Below are positions 11,876-25,837 of a stretch of DNA of 64,000 bases, in pieces. Position 1 is the stretch's first letter. Each line of letters starts with the position of its first letter. Made by a program: the position numbers and the translations under genes. The notes below the pieces were generated by a model that made no database searches, was not told where the DNA came from, and saw only the letters and a program-made list of their open reading frames with translations. The DNA is taken from the NCBI RefSeq assembly GCF_030272615.1, contig NC_081409.1, positions 652,830,468 to 652,894,467 of the forward strand, read 5' to 3'. The stretch is from Cryptomeria japonica. Lineage: Eukaryota > Streptophyta > Pinopsida > Cupressales > Cupressaceae.

Positions 11876-11928
11876 ATTAGTAGAAGCCTCCTCTTGGATC
11901 TAGCATAATACAATTGGAATAACAACTT
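11876..11928. repeat. 53-bp exact direct repeat, copy 2
   Basis: Second identical copy, 1071 bp from the first and in the same orientation. Neither copy carries the end signatures of a known element. Confidence 0.85.
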
Positions 11929-13639
11929 TTAGAAGTTGAAAGATAAATAATTGATTCATTGTTGAGATCTAGTATGTAGCTTGCTACAATCAGGATTTCG
12001 AATGTGCCTACTGGAGCAGTTACATGTAAAAAAAAAGGGTATGGCAAAGGAAGATAAATCTCGTTGAACACTTTTTATATTTTTTTAAATATTTTAGGCG
12101 TACACAACCACCTGATATAGTGCATGACTACCAATAACATACTTACATATTGCTTATTGTTAAAAGCATTTTGTTAAACAATCCTTGTACCTGTTGTAGC
12201 TTTCAATTTTAGCACAGATGTACAATTTAACAAAATAAAAGTGCTTTCCTTAATTTTAAAGAAGGATATTTATTCCTTGCTTTAAATCTGAGGTGTTGTC
12301 CCATGCATGTGTTATATCTAGTAGATTATAACCATCACCAAAACTGCTATGTTATTTTTCTTGTGGACCTGTAGAGATCCAACAATAATTGCATTCCATG
12401 TGACCAAATCTCATTAGAACATTTTCTAATGTAGATATAGCTTCCACTTTTGTAATAAAACATTGCTTTGATGGATTTACCACTCACTGTTATAAAGCTC
12501 CAAGTTGCCATTTGCATGTCAATCATGGTAGCCACAATTACATTGCACAAAATTGTTTTTATTACTGATGTCTTCTTAAAATTAATTAGTTGGGGATTTA
12601 TATGAGTTCCTTGCCTAAGAAAACATGGTTTTGGATTAAATAAAACAATCATATTGGTCAACAACAAAAGCGAACCAAAACAGAAACAACAAAGTCGGCG
12701 AAACTTAAGGCATTCAATTGACACCAATCAACTCATAGCAAAGAGAATGAATAGGGATGATGAGTCAAATAAAACATTAATAGTTCATTGTGCCGCCCTT
12801 AAAAAAAATTGCGAAAACTCCGAACACATGTCCTCTACCTTTTCTCCTTCATTGCTACCATGAGTGAGCCATAAGAAAAAGCTGCCAAACCCGAAAATTT
12901 AACACCATGGCAGATTTTTGTCCTTCGTTGGGCTCTAGCCACCTCCGCCAAACTTAGAATAATTATGGAGAAAACACTTGGACCTTTGAGCACCCCTTGA
13001 TAATAGGTCACCACATTTTCCAAAACCTAATTAAGGTCCAAGCAATAATAATTTGACAACTCCACATCTCTATACAATGTGATGATTCATTTTTGGCCAA
13101 ATCTAAATCGTTCATAGGTGTTGTTGAATTTAAAACCTTAATTTGGAAAAGGATCTAGATCTAGTCTTTCCTCAAAGCCCTCCATATTTGAGAAGAGTGT
13201 TACTAAGAACAAATGAAGAAGCCATTGTTTATGGCGGATCATCTTTTCTAGCTTTCTATTAAAGCTGTCCCATCAATGATCAACTCAATGGTAGCTCCTT
13301 TAGAGTAGTTATCTAATTGGAAAAGCTGTGCAATAGAGCTTTCAATCATTGGAAGGAGCATGGGTGATTGATGAGTTGATTGTAGTTATAGGAATAGGTG
13401 CCAAGATGGGAAGGGTGGGAGGATTTATAAGAAATGAAGACGTAGGAGAGATAGGAGCTATTTTACCAACCAAATTAGATAATTTTCTATCTTGATAATA
13501 ATGCTAGAAGCATCAGGCACAGTTAGCATACATAGCTTCAGGTTTCAATTGTGTGAATTTTTTAGCTCGACATTTCGGATCACATTCTATGATCCATCAT
13601 CAGGAGAAAGTAGAACAAGAGAAACAAGAATAGAATGAT
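11929..13639. other. AT-rich non-coding stretch
   Basis: No coding region, RNA gene, LTR or clear repeat seen. Short ORFs on both strands lack protein-like composition and overlap one another. Confidence 0.5.
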
Positions 13640-14246
13640 CCATCATCAGGTAAAGTTGTTCAACCCATAGATTAGATCATAACATCAATGTCAAAATTAA
13701 TAACTCTTAGATAATATAAGAATGATTGGGAAAAGGCTTCACCAATAATGAGAATTTGCTCCATGTATTTTGATAATTTAAGTTAAAATTGGACATGAAT
13801 TCTTGTAGAGCATTTTTAATGGTGGTTAGTTGCTTAATTAAGGATATGTGGTTATTTTTATCTTCAAATCGTTGGAAAAATTTGGCTCTTGGCTCATCCC
13901 AATTATGGATTGAATTGGATTGTACAAGCCTTTATAACATTGTAGATCTTTCCTTTTAAGGAGGTGGCAAGAATGTTAATAGCCACACTTTCATTTGTGA
14001 TATTATGTATAGAGCAGATGATTGTAAAATCTTGAATATGCTTTATGGGGTGACCTCATGAGTTTCCATAGTAAAGAATGAGGTATTCTTTAGGTTAGTC
14101 ATTGATATGCCATCCCACTTGGTAAGAGCAAGAGGGATGGATTTATTGGAAGTGAAAAAAGCTTGATTTCTAGGGATAGCCATAGGAGCAACACGAAAGC
14201 ATACATTGCTAGAAGATAAACTTAATAATGTTAAAAAATATAGCAA
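13640..14246 (-). pseudogene. Decayed gypsy-type gag
   Basis: Read on the minus strand in shifting frames, fragments resemble a retrotransposon gag: an N-terminal MAIPRNQAFF stretch (about 14180), then INILATSLKGK (about 13960), then WDEPRAKFFQRFEDK (about 13870) and a Trp-rich segment near 13750. The order matches gag proteins, where SL-GKA and a W..F...F...F block are typical. Several stops and frameshifts make it non-functional. The primer-binding-like site at 14585-14607 lies upstream in the correct orientation. Confidence 0.5.
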
Positions 14247-14584
14247 CTAAAATGGCTCAAATAGAGAAATGACAACATATTGGCAAAGTCACCAATATGT
14301 ATTCCAGAGTTTCTAGATGTTGAAGAATGTGTTAAATGATTGCAACTATTAAGAATGCACCAAAATTTCAGTGGGTGATGTAAAGCTCGCAAATTTTGTT
14401 CCACTTGGTGTGCCAAAAATTGTTGTTATAGTTGGTGGTGAAGCACTCAAATTACTTAACCAATATATTTCTTTTGGGGTCACTTGGAAATTAGAGTTGT
14501 CAAGTGCTTGTTTGATTTTTCTAATGATGTAACCACTAAGAGCAAACCAAATTCTAGTGGGATGAGATAAAGATCATCACACTT

Positions 14585-14607
14585 GTCCCACCAAGCATGC
14601 CAAAAAT
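14585..14607 (-). promoter_or_regulatory. Gypsy-like primer-binding site
   Basis: On the minus strand ATTTTTGGCATGCTTGG follows a possible LTR end (TGAACA at 14608). A TTTTTGGCA...GGGAC sequence just after the LTR is typical of plant gypsy elements. A related sequence (TTTTTGGCACACC) appears again near 14420. The matching 5' LTR would lie to the right, but its outer boundary is not recognisable. Confidence 0.4.
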
Positions 14608-15671
14608 TGTTCACATGAAATTCCACCCTACTATTCAACATTTTGATGTCACAATGGAACTAACCTCAAGGTGTGAGATCTTGCAAATTGGGTCAAATAT
14701 TTGGAGAAGGTCAACTTCCTCTCTAACCTATATGCAACAGTATTGGTCCAACCCAACATTGAATAAACTTATAGAAAATTCCTATTCTACTGATTGTTAG
14801 GGACAAGGGGAAGAAGGAATGCATCAAAGCAAAAGGGTGGTGATGCACTTAGAGTAAATGTGATTCTTCCCACCAACTATAAAACAAAGAAACAAACAAA
14901 ATACCAAGGAACACACAATCTTCTATCATAGTGGCTCCTAGGGGCATATATGAGGGTTATAATTTGACAGACAATTAAAGGCAAATAGATGGTCCACAAC
15001 TAGCGCCTGCAAGTGAAGTTAATGCAATAAACAACATAAAAAAATAGTAAAGAATCATTTACATAGAGCGAATAGAAGTAAAAAATTGTGATTTTATTTG
15101 AATCAAGGGCATGAAGTCTAATTTACACAGTAGAGTTGTAGGGAATGCAGAGCTCTCATTAAGAAAATAAAAAGAATCCTCTCACAAAAGGCAATGAACT
15201 ACATTTATTCATCAGCTAACTAAAGAAGAAGATAGAGAAAGGAGGAAGTGACAGGTCAAAAGAAACACTAGCCACCAACTCACCTAAAGAAGTGCAAACA
15301 CATTAATGAAATTTGATCATTTAGGTGTGAGAAAAACTCCATTTATGACCTACTAGAGATAGAATTTTCTCAAGAAAATCTACTAAAAATATTCTAGGAA
15401 GGTAAGGGATGTCAAAAAGAAAGGTTTCCAATAATATATGGAGAATGACATGACTTCTCCCAATAAATTGCATCAAAAAATATCATCAAATCATCCCAAA
15501 GCTACCAAAAATCTAATTGAGTATCTAGACGAGGACGTTGAGCATTAATATTGATGTAGAGGAGTGGTGCAGAAAAATGGCATGGTTTACGGTTTTCCAC
15601 CATGCACATGCAACCTCTCCATTTATTTTCTCGTCTGTTCTTTGTTGTTTGCTGATTTCATCAGGGCTCAA
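14608..15671 (-). other. Possible remnant of a gypsy LTR; otherwise nothing seen
   Basis: By position this should be LTR of the minus-strand gypsy relic. No second copy exists in the window to confirm it, and no gene or clear repeat is visible. Confidence 0.3.
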
Positions 15672-15685
15672 GTATTTCCTTTGTT

Positions 15686-17515
15686 TTTTATTAAGGAAAA
15701 CAAGTTTTGAAGGGACTAGAAACCCAATACAAGACAGGTTTTGGTAGGACCTATAACCCGAACCGAAAGATAAACTTGAAAGTCCACTCAAAGAAACAGA
15801 ACACAAATGAGACTCGACACAGCCAAACAAAAGATGGGGTACAACACGAAGGACCCCAAACAAAAACTAGTGGGCTACAAAAGACCAACAACCCCAACCC
15901 AACCAGGACGGATCAAGAATTTGACCTACCCTTGTGGGATCGAAGGGTCATATCAAAAGAGGATTGGGACGATTTATATTTTTTACTTTTAACAGTAATC
16001 CATCCCTCCTCAACCCTAGCAGTAGCCTTTTGCCAAGAGGATGGGTCGAGAATAAAGGACCTCCCATCACCAGGAAGAACAGAGCCAGGATCCGGAGAGG
16101 CAGGGACATCAAAAATCGAAGAATCAGACAAAGATCCAGCATCAATCTGGGAAGCGGGAAGGTCATCCACCAAAGAAGAAGATCCAACATTCTTCAAACG
16201 ATCAGTCAGGATGCCACTGCAAGCATCCACACACTCTTGAAGCAAAGCTACACCAGAAACAGAGGCAACAGCTAGAGGCACAATACCATCAGCCTGAGGA
16301 ACCTTCGTAACCACCTGGGAGAAGCTTTTCTTTTTAACAAAATAGTGTTCAGAGGAGGCACCCTTCCACCAAGAAGCAGATCTTTTTTTTCTTTTTATTT
16401 GTTTCACATCGTGCAGCAACATGTCTAGTCTGGAAGCACTTTCGATATCTAAACGGGATACCCTCAAAGTCAAGTGGTTGGACCCAAGATCCCAAGGAAG
16501 ATTCAATCTCTATCTCAACTGGAAGCCCTTTAGAAACATCAATGTTAACCAAAATCCAAGCATAAGTAGAATGATAAATTTGGTAAGAATCCTTATCAAT
16601 CATTAGGAATTCGCCTAAAGCCTCCCCCACTTCCTCTAGCAGAGAGTGCGTCCATAGATGAAGGGGAAGGTTAGGGAGCCTAACCCAAATAGGAATCTCA
16701 TTAAATAAATCAGTAGATGGGTTAAAACCCGAGAACCAAAGTTTAACCATCAAAACAAATTTGTCCTCCCAGCTGAAAGGATTAATACATAAAATTTTCG
16801 ATCTATCCTCTGCATGTTCAAATTTAGCAATGAAAAAACCCTTGGATGAAGGAAAAATGTTAACTGAACCCTTTAAGATCGGTTCCCAGCTTTGGGAAAT
16901 CCAAGTGTGCAGCTGAGGAAGGCTTGGCCAAAAGCCTCGAAACTTGCAAATCAGATCACAAGATTCAAACACAGAGGAGTTGTGGATGATCTCCTTTTCA
17001 GTATCAATAGACACCTTGAAAGCCAAGGGTTTGCACACGGTAACTGCCATAGGTCCCAAGCCACGGGCAACCCGATCTGTATCAGAGGGCGCTAGATACA
17101 CCAGATCACCGTCCTTCGTATTAGCAACATGTACATGATTGATATTGGGCCTGCAAGGATCAACCACAGGAGCAACCTTCAACTTCACACCAGTAAGGGT
17201 ACCCCCAGGAGGCGGAGCAGACCCAACACTCACCCCCGAAGAGGGTAAGGCCCGCACGAAGGATTGTATTCGAGCAGCTGAAGCGAGAGGCGAAGAACCC
17301 CCTGGACCCCCCACCAAGGCACAGACATAAACCTCCGCAGAGCCCCCATTTGCAGCACACACAACAACCTTGCCAGGGGATGCAGCAGTCAAGCGAAGAG
17401 GAGGTTGGAGAACAGCAGCAGCCGGTCGAACAAGAGGCTGGACGATAGCAGCAGTCGGCCTTACGACAACATCAGGCGGCATCGTAACAACAACAACGAC
17501 AAACATTTTTTATAG
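15686..17515 (-). mobile_element. ORF1-only L1-type LINE, 1830 bp, with TSDs
   Basis: Flanked by identical 14-bp direct repeats GTATTTCCTTTGTT (15672-15685 and 17516-17529). Reading the minus strand, it opens a few bases before an ATG, carries a plant L1 ORF1 (DUF4283 plus zinc-knuckle region), then a short tail ending AATAAAA directly at the left duplication. There is no ORF2: no endonuclease or reverse transcriptase. Keeping the 5' gene and the 3' tail while lacking ORF2 points to an internally deleted L1 moved in trans by an intact relative. It sits in the region assigned to the gypsy relic. Confidence 0.8.
15913..17506 (-). pseudogene. L1 ORF1 protein (DUF4283), frameshifted
   Basis: About 530 codons. 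The N-terminal 130 residues are Ala/Val/Pro/Gly-rich and low-complexity; the natural start may be the second Met (MPPDVVV). DUF4283 follows at about residues 170-340, with LICKFRGFWPS, FIAKFEHAEDRSKIL, PIWVRLPNLPLHLW and WILVNIDVSKGLP. A degenerate zinc knuckle follows (KCFQTRHVAARC). One frameshift lies in the A-rich run coding Lys at about 16380-16440; the second frame then continues with SASWWKGASSEH to the stop at 15913. ORF1 proteins of plant L1s bind the element RNA. No downstream ORF2 exists here. Confidence 0.85.
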
Positions 17516-17529
17516 GTATTTCCTTTGTT

Positions 17530-18131
17530 ATGAATGAGGAAAAGAGGCATTAAAATTTCTTAATCCCCAATACATGTTTACTATGTCAGGGGTCGAGTAA
17601 ATGGTCTAACCCGCCTTGTTGTGTTCCTTTATTTTTTGGGGGGGATTCCATGGGAACCAAAAACTAATGGTTCTCTGTTCCTATGGAATAACTGATCATT
17701 TTTCTTTCTTAAGCAATCTTTTTAATTTTGGTTTTGGTCAACTAATGAAACATGAGGGAAGGAAAATCATTGATATTGGAGGTATACCTAGGCATAAAAA
17801 AATCCAAGAAGATATCTCAAATCGATTATCATTAGTGAGTTACAAGGGAGCATGAAATGTCAATAAATAATGAATGTTGTTTAGTTTACGACCTTCTAGT
17901 GATTTCTAAACTTTTGATTAGAAAGTCCTTTAATGGATAATACTAAAACATGAGCAAGTTCATAAATAAACAAAATATGAGAACATATTGGTTGTGTTGA
18001 CTTCTATCATGCAGAGTTAAATTCTTCTTTTAAGTTAAAAAGCTAATTCCTTGGCCCTTTTTAACCATATTTTAAAAAGGTCCATGTTCAAAGAAGAGTA
18101 ACACAATTGTAGATAATTAGATCTGAGTGGT
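17530..18131. other. Non-coding stretch
   Basis: Follows the right L1 target duplication. No gene, RNA or repeat recognised; AT-rich after about 17700. Confidence 0.5.
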
Positions 18132-18826
18132 TGTTTATATTAGGAAAAGGTACATTGTACATCTTATATAATGTTATAATATAGCTTAATATTATTTGTA
18201 GTGTATTAGTAGATCCAAGGATGTGTGTGTCACATGACACTAACATTCTTGGAGCTACTTTATGTGCTGTATGCAACATTGAGATAAATATTTAATGTGG
18301 CTTTGCACATTGGAACACATATTTAATATTGAGAAAACTTAGAACCAAAAGGTAAATGTGGGGAATTTAATGGCTTGTTAAGTTCATGATATTAGTCACA
18401 TGGTTTATGTAATACCACTTGGTGATTTTGTACAAGCCTATGTCTATAAAGGCAAGCACTTAGGGGTTGGCTTGTGAGAGAATCTCTTGTAGATTGCATT
18501 TGTTATGGTTTGAAGCATGACATGATGTGTGATTACATGCTTGTTCACATGGAGTGCATGTATAGAGCTTGATGATTCAAAAAAAATCATGGAGACTCTA
18601 CAAATGTATTGTAATGTTTAATACATTTTTGAATAATACATGAGTGATGGATGCTTTTGGAGGTTGGGTTTTTTCGTCTTAAGAGTTTTCCCAAGGTATA
18701 TCTTGTGTCACCTTTGATGGTATATTGTTTATTTTTTTTGAGTATGGATTTTGAGTATTTATTTACATAAATTTCTTTATTCGGGATACGTGATTTTTTT
18801 TGTAGATGGTTGCAAATTTCCTAACA
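18132..18826 (+). repeat. Left LTR of LARD-like element
   Basis: About 695 bp, starting TGTTTATATTAGG and ending CCTAACA. It aligns with 24578-24957 through blocks such as GATAAATATTTAATGTGGCT and TGGTTTATGTAAT. Confidence 0.7.
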
Positions 18827-18843
18827 TTTGGTATTAGAGCCAT
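18827..18843 (+). promoter_or_regulatory. Primer-binding site, Met-tRNA type
   Basis: TTTGGTATTAGAGCC directly follows the left LTR. It differs by one C-to-T change from the copia primer site seen intact in copia-2 at 54143. Confidence 0.7.
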
Positions 18844-19280
18844 TGTTGAGTTTGGTATAACCTTGTCTGAGTAGATCTAGTGCATAGTTGAATTCAAGGC
18901 TTTCCACAAAAAATGAAAATATTGTAAGGTATGAGGGTTTTGTGCAACATGTTTTTTGTATGTTTGAGGTTTTGGGGTTGTATATTTGTGGACATTTTTT
19001 TCCAAATCTTGGGTTATGAATCTAAGTTGAAAAAATAAGTTTTTTAGTGTTCACTATGAGGGATTTGTAGGGAAAATTTCACAAATGACCCTTGGGGAAA
19101 AACATACATCACCATTGGATCCAAGAGGCCTGAGAGATAAAGATTACAAAGAAATTCAACCCTACTTTGGCCATTTGAAAAGAATTTATTTTTTTGCCTC
19201 TCATGCCCTATCATATGGTCATATAATATATAGGAAAGGCATCAAATGAAAAAAAAAAAATCACCTACACAATAATTATA

Positions 19281-19449
<169 letters not shown>

Positions 19450-20572
19450 AAAATTAAATGTGTTAGCTAGCATGTAAAACACAACACAAATTACCTTTCT
19501 TACCTCATGGATAGAGCTATAAAATGGATGAGCCCATGATACATTTGATTTGTGCTTGATGGATTGTTGTTGGGAGGAACATGGTTTCTCAAACTAGTAG
19601 CTTGATGTTGGGATTGTGATGGATTAGATAGAAAGAATGACAACATAAGGGTAGGAAGAAGAAGGATGATAAGAAGGATAGAATGATGATAACATATGAA
19701 GAGGTGAATAAAATGAGAGAAGAGGCTTCAATTTATAGATTTTTCATGAGGAAAATCAATGGCCAAGATTAAAAGATAAATGGATGGTTGAGATTAAATG
19801 GGAATGTGGTCCAAGATTTGGAACCTTAGCCTTGCGACAAGTGTCACAAGGAGAAGTGAGGTGCAAGGGTATGTGTGCATGTGTGAACACACATGGGGAA
19901 GCTCATGAAAGGAACATGTCTACGACATGTAAGAGATAGGTTGACTTTGAGAGTCACATGTGTAAAAGGTAAAGGTCTTGTGAAAGTGGCATGTCTATGG
20001 CATGTATAAGAGGTAGGGTGACTTGGAAAGTGACATGTCTATGACATGCGTAAGATGTAGGGTGGCTATGAGGTGATCCTTTCATGCTCACACATATGTG
20101 AGCAAGAGGAGGGTATGGACACTTGTCACATGAAGACAAGTTTAGATCTTGATCCATTTATATGGATTCAAGGGCTAGGATTAAGTGGACAAGGATTGAG
20201 GGTAATGTTGAATTTAATTATAGGGAAAATGATAATGAGGGTTAATTAGCTTAAATCAATTGATTAAGTAGGTTTTAATTAATTGATTTTGTAGAAGGAT
20301 TTGTAGGATGAGGTTAAGGTTAATTGAATGAATATAAATTTAATTAATTAATGGTGAAGGATAAAGTTATTAAATAAAATAAATTTATTTAATTAAGGGT
20401 AAGAGGTAAAGACAAAGGATTAATTAACTAAATAATAAATATTTATTTAATTGGCTAGAATGGGATAAGGTCAAGTATACTTATGTATGGACAAATTTAT
20501 ATGTCTACACATATATTTCACTTACACAATAATATATATATATATATAATTGTTTCCAAATACTAATCTCAC

Positions 20573-20904
20573 AAGGTGAGCTAGGACAAGGAACTTCATT
20601 ATAGAAATAGGATAATAAAATCACACTCATGAAGGTGAGTGATGATAAAATCATTACATTCCTTGTAATTCCCTTTCTCCAAAATAAATAAAAAACCCAT
20701 TATGACAACAATAGTAACTGTTCAAAAATTTAGAGAGATTGCCATCAGAAGGTGTGCCAAGACAAAGAAATTCAATATACAAATAGGGGAATAAATTAGA
20801 CTCATTAAGATGAGTGATAAAATCATGCCATTCCTTATAATTCCCTTTCTCCAGAATAAATGGAAAACCCATTATGACAACAATAATAATTGTTCAAAAT
20901 TTTA
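20573..20904. repeat. Imperfect tandem duplication, about 155 bp, offset 176
   Basis: 20573-20731 and 20749-20904 align through AATTCCCTTTCTCCA, AACCCATTATGACAACAAT and TGTTCAAAA, with scattered substitutions. It is internal to the LARD-like element. Confidence 0.8.
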
Positions 20905-23900
20905 TATATATGGGTAGGGGTCTATAGACCCCCTATTCCAATGTACTCCCTTGTCATGTTGTCAAAGTGTCCAACATACAACATGCCCCTGTTTGATAGA
21001 TATGTTGGCTCCTTGGGCTGATGGGATTTAACCCTCACAACCTGATCCCCAATCTCATGGGATCCACCTTGCACCCTTTAGGGCTATAAACAAAAAAATA
21101 TTTTATTGAAAATCTATTAATTATTTTTTTTAATCCTAATTCAATGATTGTTTTGGGTCCATTGAGCCACCAATATGTGGAGATTGCTAACATAATTTGA
21201 TGCCAGCATGACATCAATCATAGAGTTAGCCTTTTTGACCCCTATATAATAAAATTGGGCATTTTTTGAAAAATATAATTTTTTCCTAGAGTATCAAATT
21301 TTCAACTTATGATAGTTGTTGGAAAGGTAGTTCTAAGCATTATATTGTCGTGTTAAATATTTTTTCATTTTTGTCTATTTTGACAAAGAAATGTTTGTTG
21401 GAAAGAAGGTGTTCTTTAAAGACTTCAATAGGTCATAACTTGTGTATATAGAGTTCGATTTGGACTTCTTATAATTGATGGAAATATTCTTTATAACACT
21501 ACATAGTGGAAAAGGTTTGGAGATGTTTATATATATATATATATATATATATAGTTATCTCCATTTGAGTTGTTTATGGGTTCATGTTGAGTATGATAGT
21601 TTGTGAGTTGAAGAAAAATTGAATCTAGGGTGATTTTATGTTTGAGTCATTGGATACTTTCATGTTCATCTTTTATTATCCTCATTTGACATGGTTACCA
21701 TTATATTATTGAAATTATATGCAGAATTGTGTGATCTATGAGTTGTGTAGTATTGTAGGTTATCTATGCTTATAAGTTGCATATATGACTCAAATGTTGG
21801 TTATATGTACGAGCATATATTTTAGTGTTGATTCTTTTTTTTGGCTTGGTTTAGTTACATGTTTTAATGGTTTGATTTCCATTATGAGGTGAAGACATAG
21901 TGTTAGTAGGTATACTCATGATGTGGGACCTATGCTTGTTGACTATGTGATGTAGACATGTGTGTCATAATGGGAGTTTGTGTTGGTACATTTGGTGGTG
22001 ATCATGATGTCATGGATATTCCTTATGGTTTTAGGACTTTGACATGACTTGATTATTTATACAAGAGCATTATTAGCATAGTGTTTATATGATTCTTGAT
22101 AGTTTGTGGTGACATATCCTAATGTTTGAGGATCAGGTTTTACTTTTCCTTTTTAGAGCTCCTAGTGTTGCAATTGAGTTATTTGATGATGCGAGTTCCT
22201 TTGGTTGAACTTTGATTAGAATATGGTTATCATGATGTCATGAATAGCTTGTTTACACACTTTACTGGGATATTTTTAGTGTGATGACTTGGTGATGTAT
22301 CTTCCTGGTTTGGAGATTGTGGTTGTACTCTAAACTTCAAGAGCTATTGGTGTTGAGTTCCTTAATGACACTCGAGCTATATACGATCTTCAATTAGTAG
22401 ATGTTCATCATGATTTTATGTGTGGCTTGGTAGATCATGGTTTAGTGGGAGCTTGTAGTATTGATGTGGATTCATCATTTGATAATAGATTATATTTTGC
22501 AATGATTGTTAGTGCAATGGATGATCTATTAGATCTTGTTTCCAATGTAGGGGTAGTTATTTGAAATATAGGTTCCATTGATAGGAGATACTTATCTTCA
22601 TGTTGTTTGGAGATTGAAATATTGGTTTTGTTGAAGACTCTTGGATTCTTTGGTTGAGGTGTTGATTTATTACTTGACAACTTGAGAGGTGATCCTTTCT
22701 TATAGGATGGTTGTTATTGTCCCATATAGTGAAAACTTGCTTTTACTTTAAAGTGTTGACATGATAAAAGCTATCTTATGAGTATGACATTTTCATTGGA
22801 GCATATGATCTTCTTTGAAGAAGATGTGAGATTATAATTTCATGATGTGTTCTTGATTCCATGGTAAGATTTGTGACATTGATCTTGAATGGTTCTCTTA
22901 GTATTGTGTACACTGGTCATTCTCCCAAAAGTTGTCTGATAGTGTTGTATTACATTTGGAGCTTGGCATGGATCGATTAGTTAAGGTACTCATGGATACT
23001 AGGATACTTATGTGAGGCTAGGATGTCTCTTAGGTTTAGAGACATGTGTTGAGATGGATACTATTTGATGAAGTTACAAAAAGAAGTCTAAAGAGCCTAC
23101 ACCTTGGTTGGAAATGAGTTCAAAATGGACCTATGGGGAAATCGTTCTTGGACTGAGTCATAATGACTTGGTTATCCTAGAGTAGCATTATAATCCCCCA
23201 CCCTTGGGTCTAATTGGGATAATTTAATTTGATAAGGTATTTCCCACCTTTTATTTATATGTATTTTGTTTCTTTCTTTTGTTTTCTCATGAGAATGCGT
23301 CTTGAACAATTATGATTGGTTTAGGGAGACTTATTTTAAAGATTTTTTCACACAAATTATATGACTCTTTGTCTCATGGTTATGGATCTTGAGCTATGGC
23401 TATCTAAATTTGAAGGGTTCATTTGAGGAGTGTATGACATGTTTATCTCCTTGTGTATATGAATTTATTTATGATTCCATTCATTATTGAGGGTTTAGGA
23501 AATATTATTGGGCTTAATCCCTTGGTTTGGGAATGAATTTTGGTTTGATCTTCCTTTGGTTGAGATGCATACATACTGTTTATGGTTAGATGTGGATAAC
23601 ACTTCTCTTTGGGGTTATATGAAGGAGATCATGCTTATCATAGCTATAACATTTGGAGGTGTGTGTAGGAGATTCTACATGCTATGATTTGCAAGTTATC
23701 TCTTTTTTCTTGTTCTTGTTCTTGTTCTTGGATGTTTATATTCACATGACATTGTATTTTAGGTTTTATGTCAAGCTACCTATGGTGATCACTATTTTTG
23801 TGGTCATGTGTTGTTCATTATTCTTTGGTTACAACATGGAGGTTCCTTGGTCTCTTTTTTTTGTTGTGTGGATAAATTTGGAGAGCTATGGGGACTTGTG

Positions 23901-24577
23901 AGGAGAGTTGTATCAAAGAATTTTTTTTTTCAATTTTTGCATATCTTTGTGGATGTTATTTTGTACTACATGAAATTTATTACACCTTATATGCATGTTT
24001 CTTTTGGAAAATATTTGGATTCCTTGAGCATTTTCAGATTTGACATTACCTATTCCATGAGAATTCTTAAATGTGTATCTTCTTCATTGATAGCTTTGGC
24101 ACATGGATCTTGTGATTACATGTTATGGGTTGTATGTGTTAGTGATACAAGGTATCCTTGTTATGACGTGCATACCTTTATTTTGACATATGGTTAGTTG
24201 GATGTGTTAGAAAATATTTTTGGTTGCAATTACAACTATGGTGATTATTTCTTAATATCTAGTGATGCATATTTATTACCATTGGATTGATTGTTTATGT
24301 TTGGGATATTAGTTTGAGGGGGCCCTTATGATTCTATGTAATAGTTAGTGTGGCATATCTTTGGATGGGATCTTATGTTTTGTGCATTGGCATGATGGAG
24401 GATGAGAGAATTCATACTTAAAATGGTGGTCACCCTGATTATTATTGTAGGCAGCTTGATGGAGCACACACAACACTTTGATTCCTTGATGCTACATGTG
24501 ACTTTAAGGATTGTTCAATTTTTGATGTTTTAGAATACTTATTACCTCTTATGCAATGTATAAAACAAGTGGGATAA

Positions 24578-24957
24578 TGTTAGGAAAATGTGTGTTGTAC
24601 ATGTTGCATAATGTAATAATGTGATTTAATATTATTTATGGTGCACCTAAGGGATCTATAGATTCATGCATCACATGGGGTTAACATTCTTGGGGCCACT
24701 ATATATGTTGTATCTAACAATGCGATAAATATTTAATGTGGCTTTACAAATGGGGGGACATATTTAATATTGAGAAAAAAATATCAAAAAATAAATGTAG
24801 GGGGAAATGGTTTTGTAAGCTCATGGTATTAGTCTCATGGTTTATGTAATATCACTTGGTGGTTTTGTGAAAGCTTGTCTATAATAGTAATCACATGGGT
24901 TGTCTATTGGTTATTTTGGCTAAGGAGTTTCCTTGTGAGAGCATCTCTTGTAGATTA
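24578..24957 (+). repeat. Right LTR of LARD-like element, truncated
   Basis: Starts TGTTAGGAAAATG and tracks the left LTR until CATCTCTTGTAGATT, where the match stops and AT-rich TTAATTAA sequence begins. The missing 3' third was lost or displaced. Confidence 0.7.
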
Positions 24958-25828
24958 AGTAGATGTCCAAAATTAATTAAACTAATATATAATTAATTTC
25001 TCTTTCCACATAATTAATTAATTTAATTGTGTTGGTCTTGTTCTTCTTAAATTTAATTAAATAAAATTTAATTAATTTGACCACTATAGCCCCATAATTA
25101 ATCAATTAAAATTAATTATGCCTTATTCTTAAAAATCATCCCAACCTTCATTATTTCTTCTAAACCTTGATTAGTTAATTAATTTTAATTATCTAAGATA
25201 ATTCCCCGATTCCTACAAATCACTTTTCCTAATCGTATCATCTAGCCTAATTAATTCCTCCTTAATCATGCTTATCACTATTCTCTAATTTAATATTCCT
25301 CCACTCATTCTCTCTCCTCATGTCACATACTCCTAACTTGTCCACTTGCACTCTAATCCTCATTAACCCACCTAATCACTCCCCTTAATCATTTGCATAT
25401 TCCTAATCACCTTGATTAGGGATGAGTCAACTCTTTGCCATAAATGGCTTTCCCATCTCATCCTCCAAACTTAAATGCTACCCACTTTGATCCTTTCAAA
25501 TAAATTCAAATTCTTTGAATCTCCCCATGCATCCTCTTCCCAAGGAATTTTTAATCCCTTTTCTCATTTACTCTTCCCACACATCCTCTATTTTGGAATT
25601 TTTAATTCCTCCTCCATTCCCGCAAGGAATTTTATATTCCTTTTCTCTTCCCAATGTACTCAGGGAACTCTTCCCCATGTACCTTGTGAGGTGTGGAGAC
25701 AAGAAATGCCTTTATGGAAAATATCTTGAATCTCCCACCTTGTCCTCTGAATCCTCTCCTCCATTTCAAATTAGTCTGAACCCTTCATTCCAAATAAATA
25801 TTGGCCCTTCATTTTGGAATCCTCCAAT

Positions 25829-25837
25829 CTATAAATT
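25829..25837 (+). promoter_or_regulatory. TATA-like element
   Basis: CTATAAATT lies in a pyrimidine-rich region, followed by a leader with no upstream gene. It is consistent with an LTR promoter; unproven. Confidence 0.35.

Noticed and set aside
14340-14620. Two similar TTTTTGGCA blocks as a pair of primer sites from two elements
   Set aside because: They look like a local duplication within one gypsy leader; a second element cannot be supported.
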